Below are positions 10,285 to 19,327 of a stretch of DNA of 64,000 bases, in pieces. The position numbers and the translations under genes were made by a program. The DNA lies in the NCBI RefSeq assembly GCF_014699115.1, contig NZ_JACXAD010000009.1:124001-188000 (forward strand). Direction: 5' to 3'. How positions within the stretch are numbered: the stretch's first letter is position 1; each line of letters begins with the position of its first letter. Source of the stretch: Hymenobacter montanus (GTDB taxonomy: Bacteria > Bacteroidota > Bacteroidia > Cytophagales > Hymenobacteraceae). The notes below the pieces were generated by a model. It was given only the letters and a program-made list of their open reading frames with translations, ran no database searches and was not told the origin of the DNA.

Positions 10285-10629
10285 GTTATCGTTAGGCCTC
10301 ATTCGGAAAGCAGTTCCGCACGAACAACTAGAGGAGTGTTATTAAGCTGACAGGCTACCGCGACAAATACCGCAGGTCGATGCATATGGCTCAACTGTTT
10401 AAATACCACATGGTTGATTTGATTGTATATCGTTAAGTACTTTAAAAAGTTCACTTCCAACTAGCTGTATCCCATCACTTACATCAAGGGTTTGCTCGAC
10501 TATTCATTTTAAAATGCTTCGGCTATAACTAAACCTTATTATCCATATAATATAATTATGATTTTTAGATAATTTGAGGTTTTAATACCTAAAAAATATT
10601 TTTTTGTTTTTAGTACTGGCATCTTACCT
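10285..10629. other. AT-rich gap before the third susC
   Basis: No gene is supported here. The stretch becomes very AT-rich from about 10530 and leads into a promoter-like element. Confidence 0.5.
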
Positions 10630-10637
10630 TACTTTTG
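10603..10637 (+). promoter_or_regulatory. Candidate promoter of the third susC operon
   Basis: TACTTTTG at 10630-10637 fits the Bacteroidota -7 consensus TAnnTTTG exactly. A TTTG at 10603-10606 could be the -33 box, but the spacer of 23 nt is longer than the usual 19-21. The leader to the ATG at 10699 is 61 nt, matching the two other susC genes here. Confidence 0.42.
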
Positions 10638-10698
10638 GCAATCATGAACCTAACTAGGGTCACTGACTCAATCTTCTTTTTTTTTAAATTTTTTGTAT

Positions 10699-13600
10699 AT
10701 GAAGAAAGTCTTACTCATGAGTGTTCTGCTCATGTTTACTCTCCTTCACGGAGCAATGGCGCAAACCCGTACTGTTACGGGGAGGGTCATAGATCAAAAA
10801 ACCGGCGACGGGTTACCAGGCGTAACGGTCCTGTTGAAAGGCACCAGTAATGGGTCCTCTACTAATTCGGACGGCTCCTTCACACTGAGCGTACCAGCAG
10901 CTGGCGGTACCTTAGTGTTCAGCTCCATTGGAATGGTTACGCAGGAACGTGTAATTGGCAGTGAATCACAGTTTAACGTAGCCCTGGCAGCTGACGTAAA
11001 GCAACTAAGTGAGGTGGTCGTAACCGCCCTGGGCATTCAACGCGAAGCACGGGCCTTAGGTTATGCCGTTTCGGAAATAAAGCCCCAGCAGGTGGTTCAA
11101 AAATCCGAGCCGGATGTGTTGCGCACGTTGCAGGGCAAAATTCCGGGGGTGAACATTGGTGGTGCCAACGGTGCGCCGGGCTCGTCTACGCGCATCACCA
11201 TTCGCGGCAATTCCTCCTTGCTTGGCAACAACCAGCCTTTATTTGTGGTGGACGGAATACCATATGACAATGCTCAAGAGAACTCCGTCAGTTCCTTGGG
11301 TAACGGCGGTTCTGGCTCCAACCGCGCTGTGGATATTGACCCTAACAACATTGAGTCGTTGAACGTACTTAAAGGCATCGCGGCGGCCGCGCTGTATGGC
11401 TCACGTGCTGCTAACGGCGCCATCGTCATCACCACCAAAACAGGCAGCCGCAACCGCGGGGACAAAGGTCTGCGGGTAGGGTACAACTCTTCTTACTCTT
11501 TTGAGAAAATAGCCAATCTCCCCGATTACCAGAACAAGTATGGCTCGGGGGCCAATTTTGCTTACACAGCCGCCAACGGCTCGTGGGGGCCCGCGTTTGG
11601 CAGCCCGCAAGCACCAGTAGATGTACTCCATCCTTACAGTGGAAACCTGGCTTTTCCGGAGTACCTGAATGCCCGCTACCCTTACCAGGCCTTCCCTAAC
11701 AATGTGAAGGACTTCTTCGACACCGGCAAGGTATTCGAGAACTCCATTTCGATAACCGGGACCGGTGAGAACACCAAATTCAGTTCGGTACTTTCTCGCT
11801 CGGATCAGACGGGCATGATTCCCAACAGCTCCTTTGTCCGCAACAGCATTAGCGCGGGGGGCTCGGGGTCGTTCAATAAACTGACGTTGGGCGCGAACTT
11901 AACGTATGTTAACAGCAGTCAGCGCGGCCCCATAGTAGGCGCACCGAATGCCGTTGGTAGCGCGTCGGCCTTTGGCCGCGTTCTGTTTCTGCCCCGGAAC
12001 CTCGATCTTACCGGACTGCCGAACGAAAACCCGGTGACCCGCGCACCGGTGCTGGGCTGGCTGACTGGCCAAGCCGACAACCCCTATTGGTCGACTAAAT
12101 ACAATACGTACACTGCCCGAGTAGACCGCGTGTCTGCTACGTTCAATGCCGGCTACGACATTCTAAAGTGGTTGAACCTAAGCTTCACCGGTGGGGTAAA
12201 CACCTACACTGATAAACGCACCACTGTACTGCGCCCCGGCTCCGTGGGAGCTGGTGGAACCGGCCGACTCATTCAGGATAATATCTCGAATACTGAGTTG
12301 GAAGCGACTACCCTGCTCACCGCCGACCAGAACCTGACCGAGGATATTAGCCTGAAAGCCATTGTTGGCCACAACGTCAACCAACGCGACTTCATTTGGC
12401 CCTCCGTAACTGGCTCCAACTATACCGTGTTCGATGTTGATGACATTACTAATACGAGGACGGTAGCCCAAAATGGTACTATCGCAAGGAAGCGCCGCAT
12501 TTTCGGAGTTCTGGCCGATGTAACTCTGGGTTACAAGGATTTCCTTTATCTAAACGGGACAGCTCGTAATGACTGGACTTCAACCCTCGCCAAAAACAAC
12601 CGCAGCTTCTTTTATCCTAGTGGAAGTGCTTCCTTCATTTTCACGGAAGCCTTTAGTGCTCTCAAGTCTGATGTGCTTAACATGGGTAAACTGCGGATTA
12701 GCTACGCCAAAGCCGGCAAGGATGCGGACCCTTACCAGCTCAACAGTACCTATAACCTGTCACCCTCGTTTGGTAATAATGCAGCTAGCCTTGGCTTTCC
12801 CTTTACTCCTACGGGAGGAACTGCTACGGCAGGTGCTAATATCGGGAATCGCGTGGGCAACCAGGCTTTGACCCCGGAATTTACCAAAGAGTTTGAAACA
12901 GGGGCGGATCTAAATTTCTTTAAGGACCGTATCGTTTTGAGCGCTACGTACTACAACCGTCGTAGCACTAGCCAAATTGGGAATATTGCCTTACCCTTTG
13001 CGACAGGCTATACCACTTTCACAACCAACTTTGGAGAAATTTCGAACAAGGGCGTTGAACTAGGGCTGACCTTGATTCCGCTTGACGTAGCCGGCTTCCG
13101 CTGGACCAGCTTCACGGCCTTCACCCGCAACCGCAACGTTATCGAGTCGTTAACCGAAGGTGTTCAGCAGCAGCTTAATGGCACGGTAGGCACATTCTTT
13201 AGCGACCCACAATCCATTCATCGTCCAGGCGAACAATACGGCCAGATCATTGGCTCAAAAGTAGCCCGCGACCCAGCAACTGGCAAGGTTCTTATCGACC
13301 GTAATACCGGGCGTACCATTATCGCAACAACCAACGACATCATTGGTAATCCTAATCCGAACTTCACGTTCGGCTTCACGAACACCTTCACTTACAAAGG
13401 CATTACCCTGGAAGGGGTGATCGACTATCGCCAGGGCGGTGATGTGTTCTCGCAAACTATCCAAAGCCTGCTTCTGCGTGGTGTAACAAAGGATACGGAA
13501 GACCGAGAAAAATCGGTGGTTATTGACGGGGTGTACGGTAATCCAAACACTCGTCTGCCCATTCTATCTGACCCCAGTAACCCGAACAGCACGACCCAGA

Positions 13601-13944
13601 ACTCCACAGCCATCACTGTGAACGATTTGTATTTCGGAACGGGTTCTTTCGCTAGCGGAGCGGCTTCCGAGTTCAGTGTGTTTGACGGTACGACTATTCG
13701 TTTGCGTGAGGTAACGCTTGGGTATGAGCTGCCAAGTGCCTTGCTAGGCAAAACCAAGTTCATCAGGAGCATGAACGTCAGCCTCTCCGGCCGTAACCTG
13801 TTTTGGTATTCTCCGAACATTCCTAAGTACACGAACTTCGACCCTGAAACCAGCTCATTCGGCAACGCAAACGCTCAAGGCTTCGATTTCACGAATGCCC
13901 CAACGTCCCGCCGTTATGGGGTTAACCTCCGCATAAACTTCTAG
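10699..13944 (+). CDS. SusC/RagA-type TonB-dependent receptor
   Basis: A 1081-residue SusC-like channel. Signal peptide about 1-22 (ending GAMAQ), regulatory-like domain starting TRTVTGRVIDQ, linker EVVVTALGIQREARALGYA, plug hallmark VLKGIAAAALYGSRAANGAI, barrel ending GVNLRINF. I chose the ATG at 10699; a TTG two codons earlier keeps the frame open but is less likely. The next gene, a susD-like lipoprotein, begins 26 nt later. Sequence is clearly related to the receptor at 5576-8767, consistent with an ancient duplication. Substrate unknown. Confidence 0.95.
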   Translation: MKKVLLMSVLLMFTLLHGAMAQTRTVTGRVIDQKTGDGLPGVTVLLKGTSNGSSTNSDGSFTLSVPAAGGTLVFSSIGMVTQERVIGSESQFNVALAADVKQLSEVVVTALGIQREARALGYAVSEIKPQQVVQKSEPDVLRTLQGKIPGVNIGGANGAPGSSTRITIRGNSSLLGNNQPLFVVDGIPYDNAQENSVSSLGNGGSGSNRAVDIDPNNIESLNVLKGIAAAALYGSRAANGAIVITTKTGSRNRGDKGLRVGYNSSYSFEKIANLPDYQNKYGSGANFAYTAANGSWGPAFGSPQAPVDVLHPYSGNLAFPEYLNARYPYQAFPNNVKDFFDTGKVFENSISITGTGENTKFSSVLSRSDQTGMIPNSSFVRNSISAGGSGSFNKLTLGANLTYVNSSQRGPIVGAPNAVGSASAFGRVLFLPRNLDLTGLPNENPVTRAPVLGWLTGQADNPYWSTKYNTYTARVDRVSATFNAGYDILKWLNLSFTGGVNTYTDKRTTVLRPGSVGAGGTGRLIQDNISNTELEATTLLTADQNLTEDISLKAIVGHNVNQRDFIWPSVTGSNYTVFDVDDITNTRTVAQNGTIARKRRIFGVLADVTLGYKDFLYLNGTARNDWTSTLAKNNRSFFYPSGSASFIFTEAFSALKSDVLNMGKLRISYAKAGKDADPYQLNSTYNLSPSFGNNAASLGFPFTPTGGTATAGANIGNRVGNQALTPEFTKEFETGADLNFFKDRIVLSATYYNRRSTSQIGNIALPFATGYTTFTTNFGEISNKGVELGLTLIPLDVAGFRWTSFTAFTRNRNVIESLTEGVQQQLNGTVGTFFSDPQSIHRPGEQYGQIIGSKVARDPATGKVLIDRNTGRTIIATTNDIIGNPNPNFTFGFTNTFTYKGITLEGVIDYRQGGDVFSQTIQSLLLRGVTKDTEDREKSVVIDGVYGNPNTRLPILSDPSNPNSTTQNSTAITVNDLYFGTGSFASGAASEFSVFDGTTIRLREVTLGYELPSALLGKTKFIRSMNVSLSGRNLFWYSPNIPKYTNFDPETSSFGNANAQGFDFTNAPTSRRYGVNLRINF

Positions 13945-13970
13945 TTCCACGAAGATTATCTAATTTTCCC

Positions 13971-15554
13971 ATGCAAATACCAAAAATTCGCGTTTCCCTA
14001 GCACTACTTCTGGTGCTTGCCGGAACGACTGGTTGCGACAAATTCCTGGACACCAACACTGATCCCATCAACCCAATTGATGTTCAAATCCCTCTCCTCC
14101 TGCCAACTTCTCAGGCGGCCATGGCCACCGGCCTCGGACATAGCGTGCTAGGTTTGAGCCAGCCGGCATCAGCCATTATGCAGCAATTGGTTAACACCCG
14201 GGTGGGGGCTTATTTTCTAGACGGCAACACCTTCAATAACCAGTGGCAAGGTTTGTACGTCGATATGTTGGCAAATAATGAGTTGATCATCAAAAAAGGA
14301 ACAGCTTCTGGGTCGTGGGCTTATGTGGGCATCGCCCAGATTCAAAAGGCCTATGTATTCAGCCAGATGGTGGACGTCTGGGGCGATATTCCTTATTCGG
14401 AAGCCCTGCAAGGCGCTGATCCTACCAGTCCTATTAGGGCTCCTAAGTTCGACAAAGACGAAGACATCTATAGAGATTTGTTTCGACTCATTGATGAGGG
14501 CATAACCAACCTTGGTAAGACGAGTACTCAGGAGGCTAGCACGGATGACTTGATTTATAGAGGAGACAAAGCCAAGTGGATACGCTTAGGCAATACTCTT
14601 AAGCTCAAGCTTTACAATCAAATCCGGCTTACGCGCAACGTTGCTACCGAGGTGACTCCGCTCTTAGCGACCAACGCGAACCTGATTACCGCAGCAGATG
14701 ACTTCGAGTTTCGTTACGGTACCGGGGCGGGCAGTCCCGAGAATCGTCACCCAGGCTTCCAAGGCGATTACGCAGGGTCCAGCCGTGAGAACAGCGTCAA
14801 CTTATACTTCTATAACTTGATGAAGGCCACTACCGACCCACGGATTCCTTATTACTTCTTCAATCAGGTTACGGCTTCTACGCCTCTTACGACCGTAGAC
14901 TATCAGGACGGCCGCTTTATCACAACTCGCTTTGGCAGTGTAGGTCCACAAAGTTCGACAAATAATGCGGCTATTCGCACGCTGCAGGGTCTCTACCCAA
15001 TCGGTGGGCGCTATGATAATGGGGCTGGCATTGCAGGTGGCGCTACGGGCGCATCGGCTAAGGGAGACGTGGCCCAGCGCTTCATCACGTTTTTCATGCG
15101 TAAGTATACGGAGGCCGAATTGCAACTGATGGTACTGAACAATGCAGCAGCAGCGCGTACCGCCCTAAGTGATGCCTTGAATGCGTCGTTTGCGAAAGTG
15201 AATGCTGTTGCTGTGGATAACGGAAGCCCAGTAATTACAGCCGCTGCCATTACCACTTATGTTACAGCGGCACTGGCTCGCTACGACGCCGCCGCAAGCA
15301 ATGATGCCAAGCTAAATGTCATTATAAGCGAGAAATACATCGCCAGCTTTGGCACTGGCGTGGATGTCTACACGGATTACCGTCGTACGGGCTATCCGAA
15401 CATTCCAAACGCGGCCACTGATAGTGATCCGCAAACGGTGTCAACCGGTGATTTCCCGGTGCGCTTTACCTACCGTGCCAATGATTTGCTGACGAATCCT
15501 AACGCTCCACAACAGCCGAACTATACGACGGCGAAAATCTTCTGGGACCGGTAG
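13971..15554 (+). CDS. SusD/RagB-family outer-membrane lipoprotein
   Basis: A 527-residue SusD-like protein with lipobox T-T-G-C (Cys about 22) and mature start DKFLDTNTDPINP, the typical Asn/Asp/Pro-rich N-terminus. The end carries the family motif VYTDYRRTGYPNIP. It follows its susC by 26 nt and precedes a small lipoprotein gene by 54 nt, so the operon is susC-susD-lipoprotein. Role by family: surface capture of the nutrient passed to SusC. Confidence 0.92.
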   Translation: MQIPKIRVSLALLLVLAGTTGCDKFLDTNTDPINPIDVQIPLLLPTSQAAMATGLGHSVLGLSQPASAIMQQLVNTRVGAYFLDGNTFNNQWQGLYVDMLANNELIIKKGTASGSWAYVGIAQIQKAYVFSQMVDVWGDIPYSEALQGADPTSPIRAPKFDKDEDIYRDLFRLIDEGITNLGKTSTQEASTDDLIYRGDKAKWIRLGNTLKLKLYNQIRLTRNVATEVTPLLATNANLITAADDFEFRYGTGAGSPENRHPGFQGDYAGSSRENSVNLYFYNLMKATTDPRIPYYFFNQVTASTPLTTVDYQDGRFITTRFGSVGPQSSTNNAAIRTLQGLYPIGGRYDNGAGIAGGATGASAKGDVAQRFITFFMRKYTEAELQLMVLNNAAAARTALSDALNASFAKVNAVAVDNGSPVITAAAITTYVTAALARYDAAASNDAKLNVIISEKYIASFGTGVDVYTDYRRTGYPNIPNAATDSDPQTVSTGDFPVRFTYRANDLLTNPNAPQQPNYTTAKIFWDR

Positions 15555-15608
15555 AGCACCCGTAGCTTTATCTAGTAAGCTACTTCTTCACGCTAAACTC
15601 AACTTTTC

Positions 15609-16163
15609 ATGAAAAAACATTTCTTTGCCGCAATACTGGCTCTCACCGCCTTAGGTGCCTCTAGTTGCAAGAAAGATCCGAAGCTTCCTACCCCATCGGT
15701 AGAGGAGTTTCCTCTGGCATTCATTAACATCTCTGCTCAGAGCACTTATAAGGTGACTGATATACAAGCCGGTAACCCGACAGCTACTTTCTTCATTGAT
15801 GTTAGAGGAGGAGATGCTAGTCAAGTTGAATCCATCAACATATACCGCACCTTCAGAGGATTTAATGTGCCAGCTACAGGCAATCCAGCACTGGGCTTTG
15901 GTGGCCCAACCTTGCTCTTGCGGTCAGTACCACCGACGTCAGGTAACATCTCTGTTACCTTGAGTGACATGATTGCCGGCTTAACCCGAGCCGCAGGCCC
16001 AAGCCAGGGAGGTACCAGAGTCCCCATCACGGGTGCTTCTCTCAGAGCAAACGAATCATTCCTGATTACTTATGATTTGCTTCTCAAAGGGGGCCGACGC
16101 ATTGAGTACAACCAGTCTTTCAATACCGCTCCCCTTTCCGGAACAATTACGGTTATACCGTAA
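15609..16163 (+). CDS. Small lipoprotein of unknown function in a susCD operon
   Basis: A 184-residue predicted lipoprotein: signal peptide, lipobox A-S-S-C (Cys about 20), then CKKDPKLPTPSVEEFPLAFI. The body is rich in short beta-like segments with no motif I recognise. Third gene of the operon, it may be a surface accessory of the SusCD pair, as small lipoproteins in other such loci are (inference). Its stop codon is directly followed by a long palindrome interrupted by an insertion sequence. Confidence 0.75.
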   Translation: MKKHFFAAILALTALGASSCKKDPKLPTPSVEEFPLAFINISAQSTYKVTDIQAGNPTATFFIDVRGGDASQVESINIYRTFRGFNVPATGNPALGFGGPTLLLRSVPPTSGNISVTLSDMIAGLTRAAGPSQGGTRVPITGASLRANESFLITYDLLLKGGRRIEYNQSFNTAPLSGTITVIP

Positions 16164-16164
16164 G

Positions 16165-16202
16165 GATAAGATGACGCATTAAAAAAGCCCCAGCTACTGT
16201 AG
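16165..16202. repeat. Left half of a split 67-bp palindrome (old bidirectional terminator), with target duplication
   Basis: Left arm of a palindrome whose right arm is at 17795-17833. Removing the insertion sequence and one copy of the 10-bp duplication GCTACTGTAG (16193-16202) restores a perfect 33-bp stem with one central base, containing AAAAAAGCCCCAGC and its complement. It begins right after the lipoprotein stop codon and probably served both that gene and hslU. Confidence 0.75.
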
Positions 16203-16225
16203 GCTTGTCCTTACCCAAATCTTCG

Positions 16226-16260
16226 AAAAGCGCCGGCTGGTAGGCCGGCGCTTTTTTTGG
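16226..16260 (+). terminator. Hairpin terminator inside the left IS end
   Basis: AGCGCCGGC and its complement GCCGGCGCT enclose a short loop and are followed by a run of seven Ts. Read from the upstream operon it is a standard rho-independent terminator, likely blocking transcription into the transposase. A related hairpin with G-U pairs lies inside the right end (about 17744-17770) for transcripts arriving from hslU. Confidence 0.7.
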
Positions 16261-16282
16261 GGGCCGGTGGTAGCTTTCGGGC

Positions 16283-17734
16283 ATGTCAATTTCAACGGAC
16301 TTCGGGGCGGCGGCGCAGTGGGCGCAAACGCATTTTGGTGGGGTGGTGCTGGGCGACATTCGCCGCGCTCGGCGGGTGGTGAGGCTGGCGGCCGGCTGGG
16401 CGCGTGAGCCGGGGGCGAGCATCCCGCGCCTGAGCCAGGGGCAGGCCTATGCCAGCAAAGCCGCCTACCAGTTGCTGGGGCACGCGCAGACCACCCCTGA
16501 TGCGCTGCAAGCCCCGCACCGCCAGCTGGTTACTCAGCAGCTACAGGCCCCCGGCACGTACCTATTGGTCGAGGACACGACCGAGTTGAGTTGGCCCGAG
16601 GCGGCCGAGCGCCGGGCGGGCCTCGGGCCGGTGGGGCCGGGCAAGGCCCGCAGCCAGGGGGGGCTGCTGCACTCGCTGGTGGCCGCCGCCTGGCCGGAGC
16701 GGGACCCCGACCCGGCTGCCAAACGGCCCGCCTTGCCGCTGCTGGGCCTGCTCGACCAGCAGTTTCACGTGCGCCAGCCCGTGCCGGAAGCCGAAAAAGC
16801 CCACCCCCACGGTGGCTCCCGTCCCCGCCAGAGCCGACCCCGCGAGTCGGCCCTGTGGGCGCACAGCCTGCGGGCGGTCGGCACTCCGCCACCGGGGACC
16901 CGCTGGGTGGTGGTGGCCGACCGCGGGGCCGACATCTACGAGCACTTGCAGCAATGCCAAGCCCAGGGCCTGGGCTTCGTGGTGCGCGCCGCCCAAAACC
17001 GGGCCCTGGTGGCCGGGGCGGACCAAACGCCTGCGGGCCGCCTTTTTGAGCAGGCCCGGGCCCAGCCCAGCGCCGGCACCCTTTCCCTGACCCTACGCGG
17101 GCGGCCCCGCCAGCCGGCCCGCGACGTCGAGTTGCAGGTGAGTTTCAGCCCGGCCCTGGCCTTACGCGCCCCGCAGCGGCCGGGGGCAGCCACGGGCAAG
17201 GGGGCGCCCGTGCCTGGGGGCGTGGTGCGGGTCTGGGAAGAAACGGGCCCGGGGCCCAACTTGGAGTGGCTGCTGCTCTGCGACCAGCCCATCACGGATG
17301 TTGCGCAGGCCCTGGGCTGCGCCCGCCAGTACGCCAGCCGCTGGTTGATAGAAGATTTCCACAAGGCCCTGAAAACGGGCTTGGGGGCCGAGAAGCTCCA
17401 ACTGCAAACGGCGGCTCGGCTCTTCGCCGCCGTGGCCCTGCTGAGTGTAGTGGCGCTGGCCCTGGTGGACTTACGCGAGAAAAGCCGGCTGGAGCCGGAC
17501 TTGCCCGCCGAAGCGGCCGGTCTGACGACCACCGCGTTGCGGGTGCTGCGCCACCAGCGTCGTCGCCCGTTGGCGACAGTGCGCGAGGTCTACCTAGCCC
17601 TGGCCGCGCTCGGCGGCCACCTCGGCCGCAAGGGCGACGGGCCGCCCGGCTGGCAACCCCTCTGGCTCGGCCGCCGGAGCCTGCGTTTGCTCGTGGAAGG
17701 CGTTAACATGGCCGCCCAACTACAGGATGAATAA
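16283..17734 (+). CDS. IS4-family (Tn5-like) DDE transposase
   Basis: A 483-residue transposase. The N-terminus has the Tn5-type DNA-binding segment (FGGVVLGDIRRARRVVRLA; SIPRLSQGQAYASKAAYQLL). The catalytic triad is visible: Asp98 in LLVEDTTEL, Asp213 in VVVADRGADIYE, and Glu357 in the YREK signature (Y350-x2-R-x3-E-x6-K364). Length matches IS50-like transposases and no frameshift is seen, so it is probably active. It lies 80 nt inside the left end of its element. Confidence 0.93.
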   Translation: MSISTDFGAAAQWAQTHFGGVVLGDIRRARRVVRLAAGWAREPGASIPRLSQGQAYASKAAYQLLGHAQTTPDALQAPHRQLVTQQLQAPGTYLLVEDTTELSWPEAAERRAGLGPVGPGKARSQGGLLHSLVAAAWPERDPDPAAKRPALPLLGLLDQQFHVRQPVPEAEKAHPHGGSRPRQSRPRESALWAHSLRAVGTPPPGTRWVVVADRGADIYEHLQQCQAQGLGFVVRAAQNRALVAGADQTPAGRLFEQARAQPSAGTLSLTLRGRPRQPARDVELQVSFSPALALRAPQRPGAATGKGAPVPGGVVRVWEETGPGPNLEWLLLCDQPITDVAQALGCARQYASRWLIEDFHKALKTGLGAEKLQLQTAARLFAAVALLSVVALALVDLREKSRLEPDLPAEAAGLTTTALRVLRHQRRRPLATVREVYLALAALGGHLGRKGDGPPGWQPLWLGRRSLRLLVEGVNMAAQLQDE

Positions 17735-17794
17735 CAGGCAACAAAAGCACCGACCTACCGGCCGGCGCTCTTCGAAGATTTGGGTAAGGACAAG

Positions 17795-17833
17795 GCTACT
17801 GTAGCTGGGGCTTTTTTAATGCGTCATCTTATC
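17795..17833. repeat. Right half of the split palindrome with second target duplication
   Basis: Starts with the second GCTACTGTAG copy and continues as the exact reverse complement of the left arm at 16165-16192. It overlaps the hslU stop codon. See the entry at 16165. Confidence 0.75.
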
Positions 17834-19232
17834 ACAAGATATACTGGCTCAGATCCCGGTTCTTCACCATGTCCGCGAGCCGCTCATCGACCAGGCTGGC
17901 CGTGATGAGGATGTGGGCATTGGCACCGATCTTGTCCGGCACGTCGTAGAGGATGTCGTTGAGTAAGCGGCTCATGACCGTGTGCAGGCGCCGGGCGCCG
18001 ATGTTCTCGACTTCCGCGTTAACCTCGGAGGCAATTTCGGCCAGGCGTTCCAAAGCCCCGTCCTCGAAGGTGAGTTCTACTTCTTCGGCTTTGAGCAGGG
18101 CCTCGTACTGCTTGGTGAGGGCATTCCTGGGCTCTTTAAGGATGCGATAGAAATCATCTTTGCTCAGGCTTTGCAGCTCGACGCGGATGGGGAAACGGCC
18201 CTGCAGTTCGGGGATGAGGTCGCTGGGCTTGCTCACGTGGAAGGCACCCGCGGCGATAAACAGAATGTGGTCGGTGTTGACGATGCCGTACTTAGTGTTC
18301 ACGGCCGAGCCTTCCACGATGGGCAGCAGGTCGCGCTGCACGCCCTGGCGGCTCACGTCGGGACCGCCGGCTTTGCTACCGCCGTTGCTGGCCACCTTGT
18401 CGATTTCGTCGATGAAGATGATGCCGGCGTTTTCGGCCTGGCGGATGGCTTCGTCCTTCACCTCGTCCATGTCGATGAGCTTGGCGGCCTCCTCGTCGAG
18501 CAGGAGCTTGCGGGCTTGGGCCACGGTGACTTTGCGCTTGCGGGTTTTCTTAGGCAGCAGGTTGCCCAGCATGTCCTGCAGGCCGGAGAGCGTACTCTCG
18601 TCCATGCCGGGAGGGGCGCCCATGATGCCGACGCTCGCGCCCGACTGCGCCACCTGGATTTCGATGCGGCGGTCTTCCAGCTCCCCATTTTTGATTTTCT
18701 GCCGGAACCGCTCGCGAGTGCGCTCGTTCAGCTCGGCATCGGACTGCGGAACGTCGCCCTCTCCCCCATTGCTGCCGAAACCGACGCCGGTTTTCGCACC
18801 GGCCGGACGCGGCACGGCGGGAATGAGGGCATCCAGAATCAGTTCTTCCACGGCGTCGGCCGCCTGGGCCTTGACGGCTTCCTGGCGACGGGCTTTCACG
18901 CGGTTCACGCTTTGCTCGGCGAGGTCGCGCACCATGCTTTCCACGTCACGACCGACGTAGCCCACTTCGGTAAATTTGCTGGCTTCCACCTTCACAAAGG
19001 GGGCATCGGCGAGGTGGGCCAGGCGACGGGCAATCTCAGTTTTGCCCACCCCAGTGGCCCCAATCATCAGGATGTTGTTGGGCACTATTTCAGCCTGCAT
19101 GGCGAGCGGGGCGTGCAAGCGGCGCCAGCGGTTGCGCAAGGCAATGGCTACGTGTCGCTTGGCTTCGTGCTGGCCGATAATATATTTATCGAGTTCGGCC
19201 ACAATCTGGGCCGGGGTTAGGAAATCTTGCAT
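17832..19232 (-). CDS. hslU: ATP-dependent protease ATPase subunit HslU
   Basis: A 466-residue AAA+ unfoldase that feeds substrates to the HslV peptidase. Visible motifs: Walker A GATGVGKT (residues 58-65), the HslU pore loop GYVG (91-94), an extended I-domain (about 110-245), Walker B IIFIDEID (271-278), and the C-terminal tail LSQYIL that docks into HslV. Length matches the family. hslV is not adjacent, which is unusual since the two genes normally pair. It lies 95 nt downstream of porQ on the same strand and may share its transcript. Confidence 0.95.
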   Translation of the reverse strand: MQDFLTPAQIVAELDKYIIGQHEAKRHVAIALRNRWRRLHAPLAMQAEIVPNNILMIGATGVGKTEIARRLAHLADAPFVKVEASKFTEVGYVGRDVESMVRDLAEQSVNRVKARRQEAVKAQAADAVEELILDALIPAVPRPAGAKTGVGFGSNGGEGDVPQSDAELNERTRERFRQKIKNGELEDRRIEIQVAQSGASVGIMGAPPGMDESTLSGLQDMLGNLLPKKTRKRKVTVAQARKLLLDEEAAKLIDMDEVKDEAIRQAENAGIIFIDEIDKVASNGGSKAGGPDVSRQGVQRDLLPIVEGSAVNTKYGIVNTDHILFIAAGAFHVSKPSDLIPELQGRFPIRVELQSLSKDDFYRILKEPRNALTKQYEALLKAEEVELTFEDGALERLAEIASEVNAEVENIGARRLHTVMSRLLNDILYDVPDKIGANAHILITASLVDERLADMVKNRDLSQYIL

Positions 19233-19327
19233 GTAGGCTTTCGCGCAAGGTCGCGCCAGTTGGAAAGAGATTTAAACATCAACAAATCAACTTCACGAAG
19301 TGGGTTTCCCCTTCGCGAAACCTTGCG

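Larger units (their letters stand above)
16203..17794 (+). mobile_element. Intact IS4-family insertion sequence
   Basis: A 1592-bp element with one transposase gene. The terminal inverted repeats start CTTGTCCTTACCCAAATC and match over about 34 bp with one mismatch (16204-16238 against 17760-17794). It is flanked by direct repeats GCTACTGTAG at 16193-16202 and 17795-17804, so a 9- or 10-bp target was duplicated; one terminal base is ambiguous. Inside each end is a hairpin followed by Ts when read inward from the flank. Much more GC-rich than the susCD genes to its left. Confidence 0.85.

Noticed and set aside
17982..19220. 412-residue open frame antisense to hslU
   Set aside because: It lies wholly opposite a clear HslU and shows no family motif. 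Such antisense frames are expected in GC-rich codon usage; similar shadows lie opposite ureC (44609-45661) and the YncE fusion (54445-56571).
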